Assembly: GCF_001483135.1 (NCBI RefSeq)
Contig: NZ_LNAL01000008.1
Location: 434,001 to 498,000, forward strand
Length of the DNA: 64,000 nucleotides
Direction of reading: 5' to 3'
DNA from: Solirubrum puertoriconensis
GTDB taxonomy: Bacteria > Bacteroidota > Bacteroidia > Cytophagales > Hymenobacteraceae
Position numbers and translations under genes: made by a program. Below are positions 8,928-17,489 of this stretch, piece after piece; within the stretch, counting starts at the first letter, position 1; each line of letters opens with the position of its first letter. The notes under the pieces are model-generated. The model did not search any database and was not told the DNA's origin. It saw only the letters and a program-made list of their open reading frames with translations.

Positions 8928-9125
8928 GTGCACCGGGTTAGGGTAAGGCAGCAGTAAAACTTGGCTGGGGGTACATGACTATGTGATGCGCCGGCTTCTA
9001 ATTTTTTTAATAGCCAGCGCCCAATGCATCAAGTATAGCACAATCGTGTCTGGTTAAAATTCTGTTTGTAGCGGTCTTAGGGGGTAGAATTGCATCATAA
9101 TTCACGACCACTCAATACAACCGCT

Positions 9126-9611
9126 ATGAAAACCCTGCGCTTCCCCCTGTACCTGGCCCTAGGTGCCGCCTCCCTGCTTTCCGCCTGCAAAAAGGACAAG
9201 GACAAAGACGAGGCAAAGCCCAAAACCAAAACTGAGCTGCTAACCGACAAGAGCTGGATGATGACGGCCCAAACCGTAAACCCCGCCATGCGCACCAACA
9301 GCGGGCGCGTTATCACGGATTTGTACGCCGAAATGGACCCCTGCGACCAGGATGACTTGCTGCAGTTTGCCAAGCCCGACTCGTACACGCTGAACGAGAG
9401 CAACATCAAGTGTAACCCCAACGGCCCCCAATCATTCCCCGGCACGTGGTCGTTCGGCAACAACGAAAGCACCCTCACGCTGAAGCTGGGCAACCAGGCG
9501 CCGAACACTTATAACATTGAGGAAATCAGCGACAACACCATGCGCCTAACCGAAACGGGTACATCCGGCGGTGCATCGTACACCATCACGTACACGTTTA
9601 GCAAACGCTAA
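9126..9611 (+). CDS. Small lipocalin-like lipoprotein, paralogue 1 of 3
   Basis: The 161-residue lipoprotein (lipobox LLSAC, then KKDKDKDEAKPK) is followed by the block TKTELLTDKSWMMTAQTVNP. It then has a pair of conserved Cys (MDPCDQDDLLQF and NIKCNPNGP) and a C-terminal set of strands ending YTITYTFSKR. The layout (Lys-rich tether, TxLLTxKxW, D-C-xxDDxxxF, GTWSF, IEEIxxxTMRL) matches the lipocalin-like (Lipocalin_4/5-type) lipoproteins common in Bacteroidota. Its role is unknown and ligand binding is only a guess. Two paralogues lie at 10865 and 11497. The ATG at 9126 is preferred because the signal peptide begins there. Confidence 0.75.
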   Translation: MKTLRFPLYLALGAASLLSACKKDKDKDEAKPKTKTELLTDKSWMMTAQTVNPAMRTNSGRVITDLYAEMDPCDQDDLLQFAKPDSYTLNESNIKCNPNGPQSFPGTWSFGNNESTLTLKLGNQAPNTYNIEEISDNTMRLTETGTSGGASYTITYTFSKR

Positions 9612-9626
9612 CCGACTGACAAGCGC

Positions 9627-9685
9627 CCCTTCAGCACGCACGGCCCCTGTTCTTATGCGGAACAGGGGCCGTGCGTGCTGAAGGG
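9627..9685. terminator. Perfect 26-bp inverted repeat between convergent genes
   Basis: Arms 9627-9652 and 9660-9685 pair over 26 bp without a mismatch around a 7-nt loop. The hairpin sits between the convergent lipoprotein 1 and ypdA genes and would end both transcripts. Neither side has a T run, so it may act by blocking 3' exonucleases rather than as a classic intrinsic terminator. Confidence 0.6.
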
Positions 9686-9696
9686 AGTATAAGTAC

Positions 9697-10701
9697 CTAG
9701 GGCAGGAAGGCAACAGGCTGTACTTGCGCAGCCATGTGGCGGGCAATTATTTGCGCATGGTAGCGGCCATTTTCGATAAACCATCGGCTGGTATTAAGCC
9801 CACCGCATACGGTACCAGCCAAGTACACCCCGGCGCGGTTCGTTTCGAAAGTTTCTTCGTTGTGGGTGGGAGTGCAGGCAGCGTCGCCTTGGGTGCTTAC
9901 ACCTAGCGCCTCGAGCAGGGCATAATCCGGGCGGTAGCCAGTAAGGGCGTACACAAAGTCGGCGGCGAGGGTTTGGGAGCCTTCGGGCGTAAGCACATCC
10001 ACCTCGCCGGGCCTGATGGCCAGCACCGTGGTATTGTAGTAGCAGCCAATTCGTCCTTCGGCAATGCGGTTAAGCAAATCGGGGCGCAGCCAGTACTTCA
10101 CCGACGGCGAGATTTCGCTGCCGCGCACCACCATAGTTGCCTTTGCCCCGGAGCGGGTAAGCGCCAACGCTGCTTTGGCGGCCGAGTTTTTAGCTCCAAT
10201 CACCACCACCCGCTGGCCTGCGTGGGCGTAAGGCTCTTTGTAGTAATAGCTCACGTGCGGCAAATCGGCTCCTGGCACGCTGAGCCGATTAGGAACGTCG
10301 AAGAAGCCAGTGGCAACTATCACCCGGCTGGCTTGCAAGTGCCCGCGTTCGGTGTGCAGCGTAAAGTTTCCAGCCTCGCCCTCGAGGCGCAGCACACGCT
10401 CGTAGAGGCGCAGCGTCAGGCGCTCGGTTTCGGCCACCCGACGGTAGTAATCAAGGGCTTCTTCGCGCAAGGGCTTATAGTTGCCCGTTACAAAGGGGTG
10501 GCCGCCAATTTCAAGTAACTCAGGCGTCGAAAAGAACTCCATGTTGGTGGGGTAGCCCACCACCGAGTTTACGAGCGCGCCTTTATCCACTACGCAAGTG
10601 CGTAGGCCTAGGCGTTGGGTTTCGATAGCGCATGCCAAGCCCACGGGGCCAGCGCCCACCACTACTACATCAAAGCTGCTATCAGCAACGGTATGGTTCA
10701 T
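9697..10701 (-). CDS. ypdA: YpdA-family FAD/NAD(P) disulfide reductase
   Basis: The 334-residue flavoprotein has an N-terminal FAD-binding loop VVVGAGPVGLACAIE (residues 14-28) and the signature GYPTNMEFFSTPELLEIGG near residue 49, which is specific to YpdA. A second Rossmann loop VVVIGAKNSAAKAALAL near 164 should bind NADPH. A C-terminal FAD-contact motif is GVYLAGTVCGG. YpdA (Bdr) reduces bacillithiol disulfide. The family lacks the CxxC of thioredoxin reductase, and indeed none is seen here. This implies that the organism makes bacillithiol, which is established for some Bacteroidota, but no bsh genes are in the window. It is inserted, in opposite orientation, between two paralogous lipoprotein genes. 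Confidence 0.9.
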   Translation of the reverse strand: MNHTVADSSFDVVVVGAGPVGLACAIETQRLGLRTCVVDKGALVNSVVGYPTNMEFFSTPELLEIGGHPFVTGNYKPLREEALDYYRRVAETERLTLRLYERVLRLEGEAGNFTLHTERGHLQASRVIVATGFFDVPNRLSVPGADLPHVSYYYKEPYAHAGQRVVVIGAKNSAAKAALALTRSGAKATMVVRGSEISPSVKYWLRPDLLNRIAEGRIGCYYNTTVLAIRPGEVDVLTPEGSQTLAADFVYALTGYRPDYALLEALGVSTQGDAACTPTHNEETFETNRAGVYLAGTVCGGLNTSRWFIENGRYHAQIIARHMAAQVQPVAFLP

Positions 10702-10864
10702 AAGCGAATCAGATACAGCGGCACCGGCAAAGATGTTCGTTGGTAGAGTGGTTTTTCGTGTTACAAAACCTGCTTAAGTGCTGCAATAGTTGAGCTTGTC
10801 GAGCATTAACAGGCCTTAACTACGCTTATACTTGTATGCGCTTAATTGGCCTTACCCGTTGCAC

Positions 10865-11338
10865 ATGAAAAAAGCTCGACTTCTTTACTACTCTACTTTA
10901 CTGGTTGCTGGTTGCACCTTTACGGCTTGCGAAGATGACGCGGAGCTACCCAACAAAACCGACCTCTTAACGGGCAAGGATTGGAAGATGACGGCTGCCT
11001 CGGTAACGCCCGGCATTCCGGATGGCAACGGCGGCACCATTCGCGACGTGTACGCGCAATATCCCTCGTGCCGCAAAGACGACCTGCTGCGTTTCGAAAC
11101 ACCTAGCGTGCTGAAGGAATTGAGCGGCCCCTCTATGTGCACGGGCGATGTAGCCAGCAAAACCGGTACATGGTCGTTTAGCAGCGACCAAAAACAGCTG
11201 TATTTGGTACGTCAGGGCAAATCAACAACCGACGATTACTCGGTAGAGGAGCTAACCAACTCGTTAATGCAGTTGAAAACTACCCAACGCAACAACGGTG
11301 TGGATTACACATTTACTTACACCTACGCCAAGCAGTAG
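10865..11338 (+). CDS. Small lipocalin-like lipoprotein, paralogue 2 of 3
   Basis: The 157-residue protein starts MKKARLLYYSTLLVAG and has two possible lipobox Cys, in LVAGC and FTAC. The second is followed by EDDAEL and the family block NKTDLLTGKDWKMTAASVTP. It conserves the pattern YPSCRKDDLLRF, a second Cys (SMCTGD), GTWSFSSD, the strand EELTNSLMQLKTT and the ending YTFTYTYAKQ, in line with paralogue 1. Function is unknown. A TATACTTG box about 35 bp upstream may be its -7 element. It has its own terminator downstream. Confidence 0.75.
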   Translation: MKKARLLYYSTLLVAGCTFTACEDDAELPNKTDLLTGKDWKMTAASVTPGIPDGNGGTIRDVYAQYPSCRKDDLLRFETPSVLKELSGPSMCTGDVASKTGTWSFSSDQKQLYLVRQGKSTTDDYSVEELTNSLMQLKTTQRNNGVDYTFTYTYAKQ

Positions 11339-11355
11339 GCTTCCTCTGTACTGCG

Positions 11356-11389
11356 AAACCCGAGCCACCTAGGTGGCTCGGGTTTTATT
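11356..11389 (+). terminator. Terminator built on a CCTAGG-centred palindrome
   Basis: Positions 11356-11385 form a perfect 30-nt palindrome whose centre is CCTAGG, followed by a T-rich tail. It ends the second lipoprotein transcript. Confidence 0.8.
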
Positions 11390-11496
11390 TTGGTGACTAA
11401 GCAAATACAAGAGCTAACACTGAGTGTCAGCTGATAAATGACATTAATGTTGAGCTTGACCTAAGCAAATTGTAAGAACTAAAACACTAATTCTTG

Positions 11497-11940
11497 ATGA
11501 AGATTCTACCCATTTTCTGTGTCTTGGCACTTGCCTTAGTGGCTTGCAAAAAAGAAGATGAAAAGCCGATGTCTAAAACAGAGTTGCTAACCGCGAAAAA
11601 CTGGCGACTCACGGCTGACAAGCGTACGAGTAATGGGCAGACAACCACTGTGGATGTTTATCCTTCCTTGCCTGATTGCGCCAAAGACGATTACTACAAG
11701 TACTCCACCAATAACAAGGCGGAGCTGAATGCCGGTGCTTTTAAGTGTTCGTCAAGCCAAGCACAGAGCTATGTTATCAATTGGAACTTCAGTTCCGACG
11801 AAACCAAGCTGGTAACCTCCGACCCAAGTGCTGGCTGGAGCGTCAACTCCGAAATTCTGGAACTTACTGCCTCTACACTGAGGCTGAAGAATAACCAAAG
11901 CGGTGGTGGCACCCAAGAGCTTACGTTTACGGCTTTCTAA
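11497..11940 (+). CDS. Small lipocalin-like lipoprotein, paralogue 3 of 3
   Basis: The 147-residue protein has lipobox LVAC at about residue 17, then KKEDEKP and the same block SKTELLTAKNWRLTADKRT. It keeps the spaced features LPDCAKDDYYKY, a second Cys (GAFKCSSS), WNFSSDETKL, LELTASTLRL and a final strand TQELTFTAF. It is somewhat AT-richer than its two relatives and its upstream region is AT-rich, so it may be a more diverged or more recently acquired copy. The ATG at 11497 starts the signal peptide directly. The TTG just before it is not needed. Confidence 0.72.
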   Translation: MKILPIFCVLALALVACKKEDEKPMSKTELLTAKNWRLTADKRTSNGQTTTVDVYPSLPDCAKDDYYKYSTNNKAELNAGAFKCSSSQAQSYVINWNFSSDETKLVTSDPSAGWSVNSEILELTASTLRLKNNQSGGGTQELTFTAF

Positions 11941-12013
11941 CCGCATACTGCTTCTGTAACCGTCTATTTCGTCGAAGCGGAATACACAGATTCGTAGGCC
12001 ACTTACCAATGCG

Positions 12014-12053
12014 AACGGCCCGCTACCTGCGCAAGCAAGCGGCGGGCCGTTTT
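12014..12053 (+). terminator. Terminator between lipoprotein 3 and convergent polA
   Basis: A 10-bp GC-rich stem (12014-12023 with 12042-12051), an 18-nt loop and a short T run. It is placed to stop transcripts from both sides. Confidence 0.7.
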
Positions 12054-12071
12054 CATGATTACACCTAGGGT

Positions 12072-14945
12072 TTAGTGCGCCTGCAACCAGTTGGTGCCGG
12101 TGCCAACTTCTACCTCCAAGGGCACTTGCATGGGCAAGGCATCAACCATCAGGCGCTTGATATGCGGCTGAATGAATTCCACTTCCTCTTTGGGCGCGTC
12201 GAACACCAATTCGTCATGTACCTGCAGGATCATGCGCGTGCCGAGCTTCTCCTGCTGAATCCAGTCGTTGATGTGGATCATAGCCACCTTAATGATGTCG
12301 GCCGCTGTGCCTTGGATGGGCGCGTTGATGGCGTTGCGCTCGGTGTAGCCGCGCAGCGTGGCGTTGCGCGAGTTGATGTCGCGCAGGTAGCGGCGTCGAC
12401 CTAGGAGGGTTTCGGCGTACTCCAGGTCGCGGGCCTTTTGAATGCTGGCGTCCATGTACTGCTTCACGGCCGGAAATTCCTGAAAGTACGCCTCAATCAG
12501 GTCCTGGGCTTCCTTGCGCGGAATGCTCAGGCGCTGCGCCAGGCCAAAGGCCGAAATGCCGTAGATAATGCCAAAGTTGGCCGTTTTGGCCTTGCGGCGC
12601 ATGTCAGAGTCAACCTGATCGAGCGGTACTTTGAAGATTTTGCTCGCCGTGCTGGTATGAATGTCCAGGCCCTTGCGGAATGATTCGATCATGGTGGGGT
12701 CTTGCGAGAAGGAGGCCATGATGCGCAGCTCAATCTGCGAGTAGTCGGCGGCAACGAGTACGTGGTCCTGGTCGCGCGGTACAAAGGCCCGGCGGATTTC
12801 GCGGCCCTTCTCTGTCCGGATCGGAATGTTCTGCAAGTTGGGATTGGTGCTCGAGAGGCGCCCTGTGGCCGTTACGGCCTGGTTGAACGAGGTATGAATG
12901 CGGCCATCCATTTCGCAAACGAGCTGCGGCAGCGCATCTACGTAGGTGCTCTTGAGCTTGGTAAGCTGGCGGTGCTCCAAAATAAGCGCTGCAATGGGGT
13001 GGTCGGCCGCCAGCACGCTTAGTACTTCCTCGCCGGTGGCGTACTGGCCGGTTTTGGTTTTCTTGGGTTTGCCGCCAATCTGCAGCTTATCAAACAGCAC
13101 CTCGCCCAGCTGCTTGGGCGAACCAATGTTGAACGGCTCGCCGGCTACCTTAAAGATTTGTTCTTCAACCTCCTTGATGTAGCCCTGCAGCTGGCCCGAG
13201 TAGTCGGCCAGGGCCGAGGCATCGATGCGCACGCCTTCGTACTCCACATTGGCCAGCACGCGCACCAGCGGGTTCTCCACATCGGTAAGCAGGGGCAGCA
13301 GGCCTTGCTCGCGCAGCTTGGGCTCAAACACGTGCTTGAGCTGCAGCGTCACGTCGGCGTCTTCGCAGGCGTAGTCTTTCACTTCGGCCGGCGGCACCTG
13401 CGCCATGGTCTTCTGATTCTTCCCCTTAGGGCCGATAAGCTCCAGAATGCTGATGGGCGTGTAGTGCAGGTACGTTTCGGCCAGCACATCCATGCCGTGG
13501 CGCATGTCGGGCTCAAGCAGGTAGTGCGCCAGCATCGTATCGAACAGCGGTCCTTTTACCTCCGCATTGTAGTGCTTCAGGATCAGCAAGTCGTACTTGA
13601 TATTCTGGCCGATCTTGGTGATGGTTTCGGCCTCGAAGAAGGGGCGGAACTCATCTAAAACCTGCTGAGCAGCATCGTGGTCGTCGGAGGGCACGGGCAC
13701 GTAGTAGGCCTCGCCCACGCGCCAGCAGAAGGAGAGGCCCACCAGCCGAGCCGTCATGGTATCGAGGCCAGTGGTTTCGGTATCGAAGCTGACTTCTTTT
13801 TGCTTCAGCAAGAACTGCAGCAAGCTACGGCGCGCGCCGGGTGTATCCACTAAGTGGTAGGAGTGGTCGACGTCGTCGATGGTGCGGCGGGCACCTAGGT
13901 GCGCGGGCGCCTCAAGGTCAATTTCGTCGATGTCGGCACCTTCGGCTACGCGCTTCAGCAGCTCCGCATCAGGGGCATCGAACAGGCCGGGCGCCGCGGC
14001 GGCAACTTTGGGCCGCCGCGCGCCGCGTGTACCGCCGGTGGTTACGCCGCCGCCCGCGCCGGCATTGCTGAGGATGCGCGCGGCCAATTGCCGGAACTCC
14101 AGCTCATCGAACAACGACGACAAGGCTTGCTCGTCGGGGCGCTCCACCACCAGCTCTTCGGCATTGAACTCAATGGGTACGGAGGTATGAATGGTAGCCA
14201 GCTCCTTCGACATCAGCCCTTGCTGCGCGTAGGTTTCTACGTTTTCGCGCTGCTTGCCTTTCAGCTTATCCGTGTTGGCAATCAGGTTTTCAACCGAGCC
14301 GAACTGCTGAATCAGCGCTTTAGCGGTTTTCTCGCCAATGCCCGGAATGCCCGGGATGTTGTCGACGGCGTCGCCCTGCAGACCCAGGATGTCGATAACC
14401 TGCTCCACGCGCTCCACGCCGAATTTCTCCTTTACGCGCTCCACATCGAGCACCTCGGCGGCATTGCCCATAAAGGCCGGGCGGTACTGCTTGATGTGCT
14501 CCGTTACAAGCTGGCAGTAGTCCTTGTCAGGCGTCATCATGAACACCTCGAAACCTTCTTTCTCGGCTTTGCAGGCCAGCGTACCAATCACGTCGTCGGC
14601 CTCGTAGCCATCCATAATGAGGATGGGAATGCGAAAGGCCTGAATGATTTGCTTTATATAAGGAATGGCCACGCCAATGTCTTCGGGCATGGCTTGGCGG
14701 TGGGCTTTGTAGTCGGCAAACGACTCGTGGCGGAAGGTTTTCTTGGCCGCATCGAAGGCTACGCCGATGTGGGTGGGCTTTTCCTTCTGGAGCACCTCCA
14801 CCAGTGTGTTGGTGAAACCTAGGATAGCGCCGGTATTCAGGCCTTTGGAGTTGATGCGCGGACTCTTGCTGAACGCAAAGTGCGAGCGGTAGATAAGCGC
14901 AAAGGCGTCGAGCAGGAAGAGTTTCTTGGGAGCGGCGTCGGTCAT
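12072..14945 (-). CDS. polA: DNA polymerase I
   Basis: The 957-residue protein has all three PolA modules. The 5'-3' flap nuclease covers ~1-290 (LLDAFALIYRSHFAF; DGYEADDVIGTLA; GLQGDAVDNIPGIPGIG). The 3'-5' exonuclease covers ~370-560 with an intact catalytic set: VSFDTETTGLDT near 386, QNIKYDLLIL and DYACEDADVTLQL. Proofreading should therefore be active. The polymerase domain has motif A AADYSQIELRIMA near 732, the O helix RRKAKTANFGIIYGIS (Phe at the sugar-discriminating site, as in E. coli) and motif C LQVHDELVF near 909. It fills gaps in excision repair and removes Okazaki primers. Length is normal. A variable Ala/Gly-rich linker (~300-360) joins the nuclease and exonuclease parts. Confidence 0.98.
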   Translation of the reverse strand: MTDAAPKKLFLLDAFALIYRSHFAFSKSPRINSKGLNTGAILGFTNTLVEVLQKEKPTHIGVAFDAAKKTFRHESFADYKAHRQAMPEDIGVAIPYIKQIIQAFRIPILIMDGYEADDVIGTLACKAEKEGFEVFMMTPDKDYCQLVTEHIKQYRPAFMGNAAEVLDVERVKEKFGVERVEQVIDILGLQGDAVDNIPGIPGIGEKTAKALIQQFGSVENLIANTDKLKGKQRENVETYAQQGLMSKELATIHTSVPIEFNAEELVVERPDEQALSSLFDELEFRQLAARILSNAGAGGGVTTGGTRGARRPKVAAAAPGLFDAPDAELLKRVAEGADIDEIDLEAPAHLGARRTIDDVDHSYHLVDTPGARRSLLQFLLKQKEVSFDTETTGLDTMTARLVGLSFCWRVGEAYYVPVPSDDHDAAQQVLDEFRPFFEAETITKIGQNIKYDLLILKHYNAEVKGPLFDTMLAHYLLEPDMRHGMDVLAETYLHYTPISILELIGPKGKNQKTMAQVPPAEVKDYACEDADVTLQLKHVFEPKLREQGLLPLLTDVENPLVRVLANVEYEGVRIDASALADYSGQLQGYIKEVEEQIFKVAGEPFNIGSPKQLGEVLFDKLQIGGKPKKTKTGQYATGEEVLSVLAADHPIAALILEHRQLTKLKSTYVDALPQLVCEMDGRIHTSFNQAVTATGRLSSTNPNLQNIPIRTEKGREIRRAFVPRDQDHVLVAADYSQIELRIMASFSQDPTMIESFRKGLDIHTSTASKIFKVPLDQVDSDMRRKAKTANFGIIYGISAFGLAQRLSIPRKEAQDLIEAYFQEFPAVKQYMDASIQKARDLEYAETLLGRRRYLRDINSRNATLRGYTERNAINAPIQGTAADIIKVAMIHINDWIQQEKLGTRMILQVHDELVFDAPKEEVEFIQPHIKRLMVDALPMQVPLEVEVGTGTNWLQAH

Positions 14946-15247
14946 GGTGCGAAACTAAGCAAGAAGCAAGCGGCAGCCCAGGCAAAGCAACGACTACTTT
15001 GGCGTAGCTTTCGGCCCTGGTTGGGCTCGGATGATAGGCAATAGAACAAGTGTACGTGCTTTGTAGCCCTAGGTGTGTGGTAAGCAAGCCGCGCAGGGTG
15101 AGAATAGGAAGAGCGTCAGGCAGCCAGATTGTGTTGTAAACAACTTTACTAATTAGCTGGCTGCTTTACTTGGTAAGTAAGTTTACTGATAGCTGTCAGC
15201 CGTTAAACACCAACGTGCACCTAGGTAGCCACGTAAGCTAAAGCCTT
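14946..15247. other. 302-bp region between divergent polA and exonuclease genes
   Basis: I see no credible gene. The stretch 15120-15200 is AT-rich and contains short TTTAC-type repeats. It probably holds divergent promoters, but no clear TAnnTTTG box was found for either gene. Confidence 0.4.
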
Positions 15248-15880
15248 ATGCGCTACGTCTCTCTCGACCTCGAAACCACCGGCGGCGACCCGCAGCGGCA
15301 CCAGATTCTGGAGTTGGCTGCTGTAGTGGAGGACACCAAGCGTGTGCGGCCGCTGCCGGAGCTGCCCACCTTTAGGCGAGTGGTGCGCCACCCCGAGTAT
15401 GTTGGCACGGCTGGTGCGTTGGCACTTAATGCTAGGTTGCTAGAAGAGCTGGCGCGCAAAGGGCCGAACGCCGAGCTGTGCACGCCCGATGAGCTGGTGT
15501 CGCAGCTACAAAGCTTTCTGCTGGAGCAGGGCTTTAAGGCCGAAGAAAACGGCCGCGTAGTGGTTACGCTGGCCGGCAAAAACATTGCCTCCTTCGATTT
15601 GCCATTTCTGAAGCAACTGCCGGGTTGGGGCAAGCTGGTGCGCGCCGAGCCCGCGACGCTCGACCCGGCCGCGTTTTACCTGAACTGGCGCAAAGACACG
15701 CGCCTGCCCACCATGAGCATTTGCAAGGCCCGCGCTAAGTTCGACGACAACACCGTGGCCCACGAGGCCGTGGCCGATGCCTTGGACGTGATTCAGCTGC
15801 TGCGGCCTTTTTACGAGCTGCCGGTATACAAGCAAGTGGGCGAGGAGCCAGCCGAAGCACCCAACACGGCCGAAGAGTAG
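15248..15880 (+). CDS. DnaQ-like 3'-5' exonuclease (DEDDh)
   Basis: The 210-residue protein carries the three exonuclease motifs. Exo I is YVSLDLETTGGDP (residues 3-15), Exo II is AGKNIASFDLPFL (near 112) and Exo III is AHEAVADALDVIQLL (near 170), with the His-x5-Asp spacing of the DEDDh class. These four acidic residues bind two metal ions and remove nucleotides from 3' ends of DNA or RNA. No other domain is present. The family also includes oligoribonuclease and the DNA polymerase III epsilon subunit, so the exact substrate is open. Its divergent arrangement with polA hints at repair but proves nothing. Confidence 0.85.
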   Translation: MRYVSLDLETTGGDPQRHQILELAAVVEDTKRVRPLPELPTFRRVVRHPEYVGTAGALALNARLLEELARKGPNAELCTPDELVSQLQSFLLEQGFKAEENGRVVVTLAGKNIASFDLPFLKQLPGWGKLVRAEPATLDPAAFYLNWRKDTRLPTMSICKARAKFDDNTVAHEAVADALDVIQLLRPFYELPVYKQVGEEPAEAPNTAEE

Positions 15881-15929
15881 CCCCTAGGTAGCCTCGCTGC
15901 CGTGCCTAGCTCAGGAGCTAACTTGCGGC

Positions 15930-16571
15930 ATGAATACTCGCGTTTTTCGTTTGGCCGTGGTTGGGGCCGCCCTAGGTGCTTTGCCCGGCTTAGCCCAGCA
16001 GCACCCAGCAGTTAGTGGCAAGCTTACTGCCGCAGCGCATGTGCAGACCGTTGCGGCGCATCAGCAGGAGCTCAATGCCGAGTACCGCGATTCTACCCGC
16101 TCGCCACTGCCGGCGGCTCAGCGGCGCACCTTTTCGGGGCTGCCTTTTTACCCCGTCGACTACAACTACTACGTGGAGGCCCGGTTGGTGCGCGACTCTA
16201 CCTCGGCGCCGTTTGCCATGCCCACCAGCACCATGCGGCGGCCCATGTACCGCAAGTTTGGCGAGTTGCACTTTGCGCTGCAGGGAAAAGCCATGCGCCT
16301 AAACGTGTACCAAAGCCTCGACCTGCTGAAGCAGCCCGGCTACGAGGATTACTTGTTCGTGCCCTTTACCGACCTCACTAACGGGCACGGCTCGTACGGC
16401 GGTGGCCGCTACCTCGATTTGCGCATACCTAAGGGCAACACCGTGTGGCTCGATTTCAACCGGGCCTACAACCCGTTCTGCGCCTACAGCCCCGATTACT
16501 CGTGCCCCATTCCGCCACGCGAAAACCACTTGCCTGTCGCCATAAAAGCCGGCGTGCAGAGCGACCATTAG
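15930..16571 (+). CDS. Secreted DUF1684 protein
   Basis: The 213-residue protein has a cleavable signal peptide (RLAVVGAALGALPGLAQQ). It ends in the very conserved DUF1684 block: YEDYLFVPFTDLTNGHGSYG, then GGRYLDLRIP, VWLDFNRAYNPFCAYSPDYS and CPIPPRENHLPVAIKAG. The family is widespread and without a known reaction. The two Cys, in FCAYS and SCPIPP, are conserved and may bind a metal or form a disulfide. It starts 49 bp after the exonuclease gene on the same strand and ends at a strong terminator, so the two may share a transcript. Confidence 0.88.
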   Translation: MNTRVFRLAVVGAALGALPGLAQQHPAVSGKLTAAAHVQTVAAHQQELNAEYRDSTRSPLPAAQRRTFSGLPFYPVDYNYYVEARLVRDSTSAPFAMPTSTMRRPMYRKFGELHFALQGKAMRLNVYQSLDLLKQPGYEDYLFVPFTDLTNGHGSYGGGRYLDLRIPKGNTVWLDFNRAYNPFCAYSPDYSCPIPPRENHLPVAIKAGVQSDH

Positions 16572-16599
16572 GTGTTCCTAGGTATTAGCGTAGCCTCCA

Positions 16600-16647
16600 A
16601 ACGCGAAGGAGCCGGCAGCATGGTGCTACCGGCTCCTTCGCGTTTTC
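16600..16647. terminator. Bidirectional terminator, DUF1684 / TPM operon
   Basis: A perfect 16-bp stem (16600-16615 with 16629-16644), a 13-nt loop and T-rich flanks. It sits between convergent genes. Confidence 0.85.
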
Positions 16648-16670
16648 AGAATACAAGAGTATTAGCAGTT

Positions 16671-17489
16671 CTACCACTCGCCGGAGGCACCGCCGCCGCC
16701 CGAGGAGCCGCCGCCAAAGCCGCCGAAACCGCCGCCTCCGCCGCCACCAAAACCACCGCCACCGAAGCCGCCGCCAAACCCGCCTCCGCCGCCAATGATG
16801 ACGGGCGGAAAAAAGCCACCGCCCCAACCGCGGCTGCGTCGGTAACCGCCACCTCCGCCACCGCCACCGCCTCGGCTGCGCATCAGGAAGATGAGTATCA
16901 GTACGCCGATAACCACCCAAAACAGCCAGCCGCTGCCGCTGTCATCGGAGTAGTCGGCAGTGGGGCGGGGCTCAGCTTGGTACTCGCCGGCGGCCAGGGC
17001 AATCAGGCGGTCTACGGCGCCGTCGAGGCCATCGTAGTAGCGCTCGGCTTTAAAAGCGGGCACAATTACGTTGCTGATGATGCGCTTGGCCAAGGCATCG
17101 GGCACGGCGCCCTCGAGGCCGTAACCCGTACGAATGGTGACTTTGCGCTCCTGCTGCGCCACCAAAATCAGTAGGCCATTGTTTTTCTGCTCCTGCCCAA
17201 TGCCCCAGCTTTCAAACAGCTTCTGGCCGTAGTCGGCTATTTCGGCGCCCTCGAGGCTAGGTACCGTTACAATGGCAAACTGCGAGGAGGTGGTGTCGTT
17301 GTAGTTGAGCAGCTTCTGCTCCAGCGCCTGTTCTTCGGCGGGTGAGAGCAGGCCGGCTAAATCGTTAACAAGCCTGGGCGGAGTGGGCCGCTGTGGTATG
17401 CTTTGCCCTAGGGCCGCGGTAGCTAGCAGTAAGCACAGCAGCAGCCCATAAGTACGCAGCCAAACCTTGGAAAGCACATGGGTGGTCAT
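16671..17489 (-). CDS. TPM-domain membrane protein with glycine-rich tail (YgcG-like)
   Basis: The 272-residue protein has a signal peptide (to about residue 29). A TPM domain covers ~38-165 (VNDLAGLLSPAEEQALEQKL; FAIVTVPSLEGAEIADYGQKL; KNNGLLILVAQQERKVTIRTG; YGLEGAVPDALAKRII). One membrane helix (WLFWVVIGVLILIFLM) follows near 188-204, then a long Gly-rich tail with GGFGGG repeats ending in Trp. This layout is the YgcG family. The TPM domain would face the periplasm and the Gly tail the cytosol. In plants a TPM protein assists photosystem II repair. The bacterial role is uncertain but tied to LemA. It overlaps the preceding TPM gene by 4 bp. Confidence 0.88.
   Translation of the reverse strand: MTTHVLSKVWLRTYGLLLCLLLATAALGQSIPQRPTPPRLVNDLAGLLSPAEEQALEQKLLNYNDTTSSQFAIVTVPSLEGAEIADYGQKLFESWGIGQEQKNNGLLILVAQQERKVTIRTGYGLEGAVPDALAKRIISNVIVPAFKAERYYDGLDGAVDRLIALAAGEYQAEPRPTADYSDDSGSGWLFWVVIGVLILIFLMRSRGGGGGGGGGYRRSRGWGGGFFPPVIIGGGGGFGGGFGGGGFGGGGGGGFGGFGGGSSGGGGASGEW

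Noticed and set aside
10788-10811. A short sequence like the family C core near 10790
   Set aside because: Only the stretch TTGAGCTTGTCGAGCATT matches, with a deletion. Too short to call a copy.
13899-14822. A 307-codon open frame opposite polA
   Set aside because: It is a mirror of a well-conserved polymerase gene in a GC-rich genome, with no domain.
16572-17174. A plus-strand frame opposite the TPM gene rich in Ala and Thr
   Set aside because: It is the complement of the Gly-rich tail and begins in the terminator.
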